From NCBI GenBank assembly GCA_024742485.1, contig JANSYK010000001.1, positions 2,294,001 through 2,358,000 on the forward strand: a DNA stretch of 64,000 nt, in the 5' to 3' direction. The translations under genes and the position numbers were made by a program. Below the pieces are notes generated by a model, which worked only from the letters and a program-made list of their open reading frames with translations, searched no databases and was not told the origin of the DNA. This document shows positions 60,815-64,000 of the stretch, piece by piece. The stretch comes from Alphaproteobacteria bacterium (GTDB lineage: Bacteria > Pseudomonadota > Alphaproteobacteria > Rhizobiales > Rhizobiaceae). Position 1 is the first letter of the stretch. Every line of letters begins with the position of its first letter.

Positions 60815-61783
60815 ATGAAACGCACCGGAAAACTATCGAAATTGCTGATCGCGTCCACCATGGTGGGCATTCTTTCCGCACCGGCCCTGTCAGACGATCT
60901 GACCGTCGCCAGTGTTGTGTTCCAGCAGGACCAGTTCTTCAGAACCATCCAGATGGGCATGAACGCTGCTGCCGAGTCGGCTGGTGCGACGCTGCTGGAG
61001 GGCAATTCGGATTCCAAACCCGAAAAGGAAATCAGCCTGATCGATACCTATATCGCCCGTGGCGTCGATGCGATCGTCATTTCGCCGGTTTCAAAGGTTG
61101 CATCGATCCCGGCACTCAAACGCGCCAAGGAAAAAGGCATCCACATCGTCACCTACAACTCGACAATCGATGATCCGAGCATCCCGGTGTCCTATCTGAA
61201 TTCCAAGCAGCGCGATCTCGGCAACACCACCGGCATGATGGCCGCCAAGTTCATCGCCGATGAAATGGGTGGATCGGTCAAGGTGGCGACACTCGGCTTC
61301 AAGGCATTGCTGCCGGAGATTTCAGCCGACCGGGTCGATGGTTTCATTGAGGAGGCAGAAAAGGGCGGCAATGTCGAAATCGTCTCCCAGCAGGATGCCT
61401 GGCTGGCGGAAAAAGCCGTACAGGTGGCCGGCGACATCATCACGGCAAACCCCGACATCAACATCATCTATGCGGCCAATGAAGGCGGCACCGTGGGTGC
61501 GGTTCAGGCTGTCCGCAACGCCGGCAAGCAGGGTGAAATCTTCGTCTTCGGCGTGGACGGAACAGAGCAACTGGTCAGTTTTCTTCTCGACGATGACAAC
61601 GTTCTGCAGGCCGTGACGGCTCAGCAGCCCTATGTCATGGGCGAGATGGCCGTCAACGCGGCCGTGGCCGCATCAAAGGGCGAAACCGTCGACAAGACAG
61701 TCATCGTTCCGGTGCTTGGTCTTTCACGCACCGACAAGCCGGCGGTCGAGGAATTCCAGGCCTATCTGCGCTCCCTGCAATAG
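60815..61783 (+). CDS. Sugar ABC transporter substrate-binding protein (RbsB type)
   Basis: A 322-residue periplasmic type I binding protein. A signal peptide (SKLLIASTMVGILSAPALS) ends near residue 26; the mature part opens with DDLTVASVVFQQDQFFRTIQ. Other typical text: NSDSKPEKEISLIDTYIARG, VDAIVISPVSK, NIIYAANEGGTVGAVQAVRN and DGTEQLVSFLLDDDNVLQAV. ATG 60815 has AGGAGG upstream. It follows the GntR gene and opens the transporter operon; substrate is probably a hexuronate or similar, from context. Confidence 0.9.
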   Translation: MKRTGKLSKLLIASTMVGILSAPALSDDLTVASVVFQQDQFFRTIQMGMNAAAESAGATLLEGNSDSKPEKEISLIDTYIARGVDAIVISPVSKVASIPALKRAKEKGIHIVTYNSTIDDPSIPVSYLNSKQRDLGNTTGMMAAKFIADEMGGSVKVATLGFKALLPEISADRVDGFIEEAEKGGNVEIVSQQDAWLAEKAVQVAGDIITANPDINIIYAANEGGTVGAVQAVRNAGKQGEIFVFGVDGTEQLVSFLLDDDNVLQAVTAQQPYVMGEMAVNAAVAASKGETVDKTVIVPVLGLSRTDKPAVEEFQAYLRSLQ

Positions 61784-61882
61784 GCCAATGGTGCCAGTCT
61801 GTCGGGGGTGGCAACGATCCACTCCCGACATCTCGACACACTCTGTCCTCCCAAGGCTAGCCGTGAACAAGCAGACATATCC

Positions 61883-63385
61883 ATGACCGCTGTTGTCGAG
61901 ACAAAGGACCTGTCCAAGACCTATGGAAATGTCGTGGCCTTGGACGCCTTCACCCACACATTCGAACAATCGAGAATTCATGCCCTGATGGGCAAGAACG
62001 GGTCCGGCAAATCGACCCTTGTCAAGATGTTGAGCGGTGTCGTGCAACCGACAACCGGCTCAATGTCGCTGAACGGGCAAAACGCCGTTTTCAAATCGCC
62101 GCGTGACGCTTTCGAGGCCAATGTCGTCACCGTTCATCAGGAACTCAGCCTGGTCCCCGAACTCTCGGTGGCGGAGAACATATTCCTCGGCCGCCTGCCG
62201 AAACGCACAATATTCGGGATCGACAGGATCGACTGGAAGTCGGCCTTCAGAAAAACGGGCGATCTGCTGGACAGGATGGGTCTGGATATCGATCCGGCCA
62301 CGCAAATCAAGACCTTGAGCGTCGGCCAGCAGCAGACGATCGAAATCGCCAAGGCGATGTCCTTCGATCCGGCCCTGCTGTTGCTGGACGAACCGACATC
62401 CGCCCTTGCCTCCAAGGAAGTCGAAATGCTGTTCACGCTGCTTCGCACCCTCAAGGAGCGCGGCGTGACCATGATGTATATCTCCCACCGCTTGTCTGAA
62501 CTGGCTGAAATCGCCGATACGGTCACGGTGCTGCGCGACGGTCATCACATTGCATCGGTCGAAATGGCACAATCATCCAGCCAGGAGATTGTTGGCATGA
62601 TGTTCGGTGACGTGGCCCGCGCAATACGGCCGGCCCGGACCGCGAGAACAGGATCCGGGGATCCCATCTTGCAGGTGCGCAATCTGACCCGCGAACACGC
62701 CTTTGACGATATCAGCTTTGATCTGCATCCCGGAGAAGTGCTGGGAATAGCGGGCATGCTGGGTGCCGGACGAACGGAACTGCTGCGCGGCATTTTTGGC
62801 GCCGATCCGGTCGACAGCGGCGAAATCATCGTCGATGGGCAAAAGGTGGAGGCCCCGTCACCCCGGACCACAACCGGACTGGGTCTTGGCTACACGCCGG
62901 AAAACCGCAAGGAGGTCGGACTGGTCCAGGACCATTCCATTCACAACAATCTGTCGATGGCGAGTCTGCGCAAAAACGCACCAGGCGGCTTCATCACCAA
63001 ATCGGCCGAACGGCCGGGTGTCGAAAAGCAGATTGAACAATTGCACATCAAGGTCGATGGCTCCGATGACCCGGTGTCGTCCTTGAGCGGCGGCAATCAG
63101 CAGAAGGTTGTCATCGGCAACTGGCTGAACACCGATCCCAAGATCATGTTTTTCGACGAGCCCAGCCGCGGCGTCGATGTCCACGCCAAGCAACAGATCT
63201 TCCAGATCATTTGGGAGCAGGCCGACAAGGGTTTGAGTTCCATTTTCGTTTCGACGGAACTGGAGGAACTGCTCGATGTGTGCGATCGCATCCTGATCAT
63301 GAAGGACGGTCGACTGGAAGGTGAACTCGACCCGGCAAAGACCGATCTCACTCAACTCTACGCCGCCTGCATGGAGGGGCTTTGA
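61883..63385 (+). CDS. Sugar ABC transporter ATP-binding protein (RbsA type)
   Basis: A 500-residue double ATPase, in contrast to the split version at 13724-15224. First domain: Walker A GKNGSGKST, signature LSVGQQQTIEIAKAM, Walker B LLLLDEPTSALA. Second domain: degenerate Walker A GIAGMLGAGRTELLRG, signature LSGGNQQKV, Walker B IMFFDEPSRGVDV. All standard for RbsA/MglA proteins. ATG 61883 is chosen over the longer frame at 61808. It lies 99 nt after the binding-protein gene and overlaps the permease start by one base. Confidence 0.93.
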   Translation: MTAVVETKDLSKTYGNVVALDAFTHTFEQSRIHALMGKNGSGKSTLVKMLSGVVQPTTGSMSLNGQNAVFKSPRDAFEANVVTVHQELSLVPELSVAENIFLGRLPKRTIFGIDRIDWKSAFRKTGDLLDRMGLDIDPATQIKTLSVGQQQTIEIAKAMSFDPALLLLDEPTSALASKEVEMLFTLLRTLKERGVTMMYISHRLSELAEIADTVTVLRDGHHIASVEMAQSSSQEIVGMMFGDVARAIRPARTARTGSGDPILQVRNLTREHAFDDISFDLHPGEVLGIAGMLGAGRTELLRGIFGADPVDSGEIIVDGQKVEAPSPRTTTGLGLGYTPENRKEVGLVQDHSIHNNLSMASLRKNAPGGFITKSAERPGVEKQIEQLHIKVDGSDDPVSSLSGGNQQKVVIGNWLNTDPKIMFFDEPSRGVDVHAKQQIFQIIWEQADKGLSSIFVSTELEELLDVCDRILIMKDGRLEGELDPAKTDLTQLYAACMEGL

Positions 63386-64000
63386 TGCAGCTCGCCCAAT
63401 TCTTCCGACGCCATCCGATGGAAATCATCCTGGTGGCGATGTATCTCTATCTCATGGCGGCAGCGCCGGGTTTTGCCACGCTCGACAACCAGTTCAACGT
63501 GCTGCGCAACGTCACGATGCAGGGCATCATTGCCTTCGGCATGACGATGATCATTATCTCGGGCGAGATTGATCTGTCGATCGGCTCGGGTGTTGCATTC
63601 GCCGGCTGCGTGACCGCCTGGTTTACCCGCGAGCTGACACCCTTTACCGGTGCCTATACGGCTATCGCGATCGGCGCCGTCGCGGCCATGGTGATCATGT
63701 TCTGTGTTGGCGTTTTCACCGGCAAGTTGCGCCAGCATTTCAACATGCCAACCTTCATCACCACCCTCGGCCTGCTGACCGTCCTGTCGGGCGCTGCCAA
63801 TCTGATCACCGGCGGATTTCCGATCACCAGCTTTCCCTACCAGTTCAACTTCCTCGGTTCGGGCTTCCTGTTCGGCATCCCCTTCCCGGTCTATATCTTT
63901 GTCGCCGTCTTCGGCTTCGTCTACTTCCTGATGAACTACACCAGTTTCGGCCGATCCATTTATGCCGTCGGCGGCAATCTCGAAGCGGCGCGGCTGTCGG
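63385..64000 (+). CDS. Sugar ABC transporter permease (RbsC type), partial at window end
   Basis: The first 205 residues of an RbsC-type permease; the frame is open to the end of the window. Text reads MQLAQFFRRHPMEIILVAMY, then GEIDLSIGSGVAFAGCVTAW, THTTL-like NMPTFITTLGLLTVLSGAAN and YTSFGRSIYAVGGNLEAARL. The GEIDLSIG and GRSIYAVGGN blocks are the conserved cytoplasmic loops of the family. Its A is the last base of the ATPase stop, so translation is coupled. Gene continues beyond base 64000. Confidence 0.9.
   Translation, partial: MQLAQFFRRHPMEIILVAMYLYLMAAAPGFATLDNQFNVLRNVTMQGIIAFGMTMIIISGEIDLSIGSGVAFAGCVTAWFTRELTPFTGAYTAIAIGAVAAMVIMFCVGVFTGKLRQHFNMPTFITTLGLLTVLSGAANLITGGFPITSFPYQFNFLGSGFLFGIPFPVYIFVAVFGFVYFLMNYTSFGRSIYAVGGNLEAARLS

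Overview
The window looks like chromosomal DNA of an alphaproteobacterium, most probably of the order Hyphomicrobiales (rhizobia-like, possibly marine). This is inferred from gene content: a two-gene PntA next to a small aa3-oxidase subunit IV protein, a fused single-chain indolepyruvate ferredoxin oxidoreductase, heterotetrameric sarcosine oxidase, CtrA-type boxes, and an ornithine decarboxylase with a long leader. The DNA is GC-rich by eye, densely coding and free of phage, CRISPR arrays, rRNA or tRNA that I could find. The only mobile-looking DNA is one 272-bp element with perfect 28-bp inverted ends.

Layout. 1-2589: end of a VWA/YfbK-like gene, a CYTH-CHAD protein and a YdcH-like protein. 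2590-3367: repeat-rich gap. 3368-5929: pxpBCA (5-oxoprolinase). 5945-9106, minus strand: cysH-cysD-cysN sulfate assimilation. 9334-18433: an accessory catabolic island with two MaoC-type hydratases, an IclR regulator, a lactonase-like amidohydrolase, an RbsABC-type importer whose ATPase is split into two genes, and a family III CoA-transferase. 18446-19724: HxlR regulator facing a VOC protein and a MAPEG protein, with two near-identical operators between them. 19775-23931: M20 amidohydrolase, PAS-LuxR regulator, GNAT acetyltransferase, Glu/Leu/Phe/Val dehydrogenase and a small secreted protein. 23988-31660, minus strand: soxBDAG followed by a DMSO-reductase-family molybdoenzyme.

32001-33181: rpsU and a TPR lipoprotein, each with a clear terminator. 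33333-36619, minus strand: small aa3-oxidase subunit IV protein and pntAA-pntAB-pntB. 36937-40446: a FeeM/GNAT-like putative N-acyl synthase behind two CtrA-type boxes, and a GGDEF-EAL protein. 40558-49674: indolepyruvate ferredoxin oxidoreductase, an orphan TRAP binding protein, a glutamine-amidotransferase-like hydrolase, two MarR regulators, a LacI regulator, and a DUF4386-type membrane protein whose start site lies in a 46-bp palindrome. 49886-52787: creatininase family, CobW GTPase and a WD40 protein. 52824-54519: ornithine/lysine decarboxylase with a structured leader of about 560 nt. 54520-56621: amidase and LysR. 56634-64000: a hexuronate-type locus with an SDR, two UxuA-like proteins, a FadR-type GntR regulator with three TTGGWCCAA sites, and an RbsBAC-type importer cut by the window edge.

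How parts work together. The uxu-type locus reads as import of a hexuronate or related sugar acid, oxidoreduction by the SDR, dehydration by mannonate-dehydratase-type enzymes, and control by the adjacent GntR. The 9-18 kb island reads as import of a small carbohydrate-like or lactone substrate followed by lactone hydrolysis, CoA transfer and hydration; its substrate cannot be read from sequence. Starts were moved inward from the longest open frame where a Shine-Dalgarno sequence or family alignment argued for it; each such case is stated in its entry.
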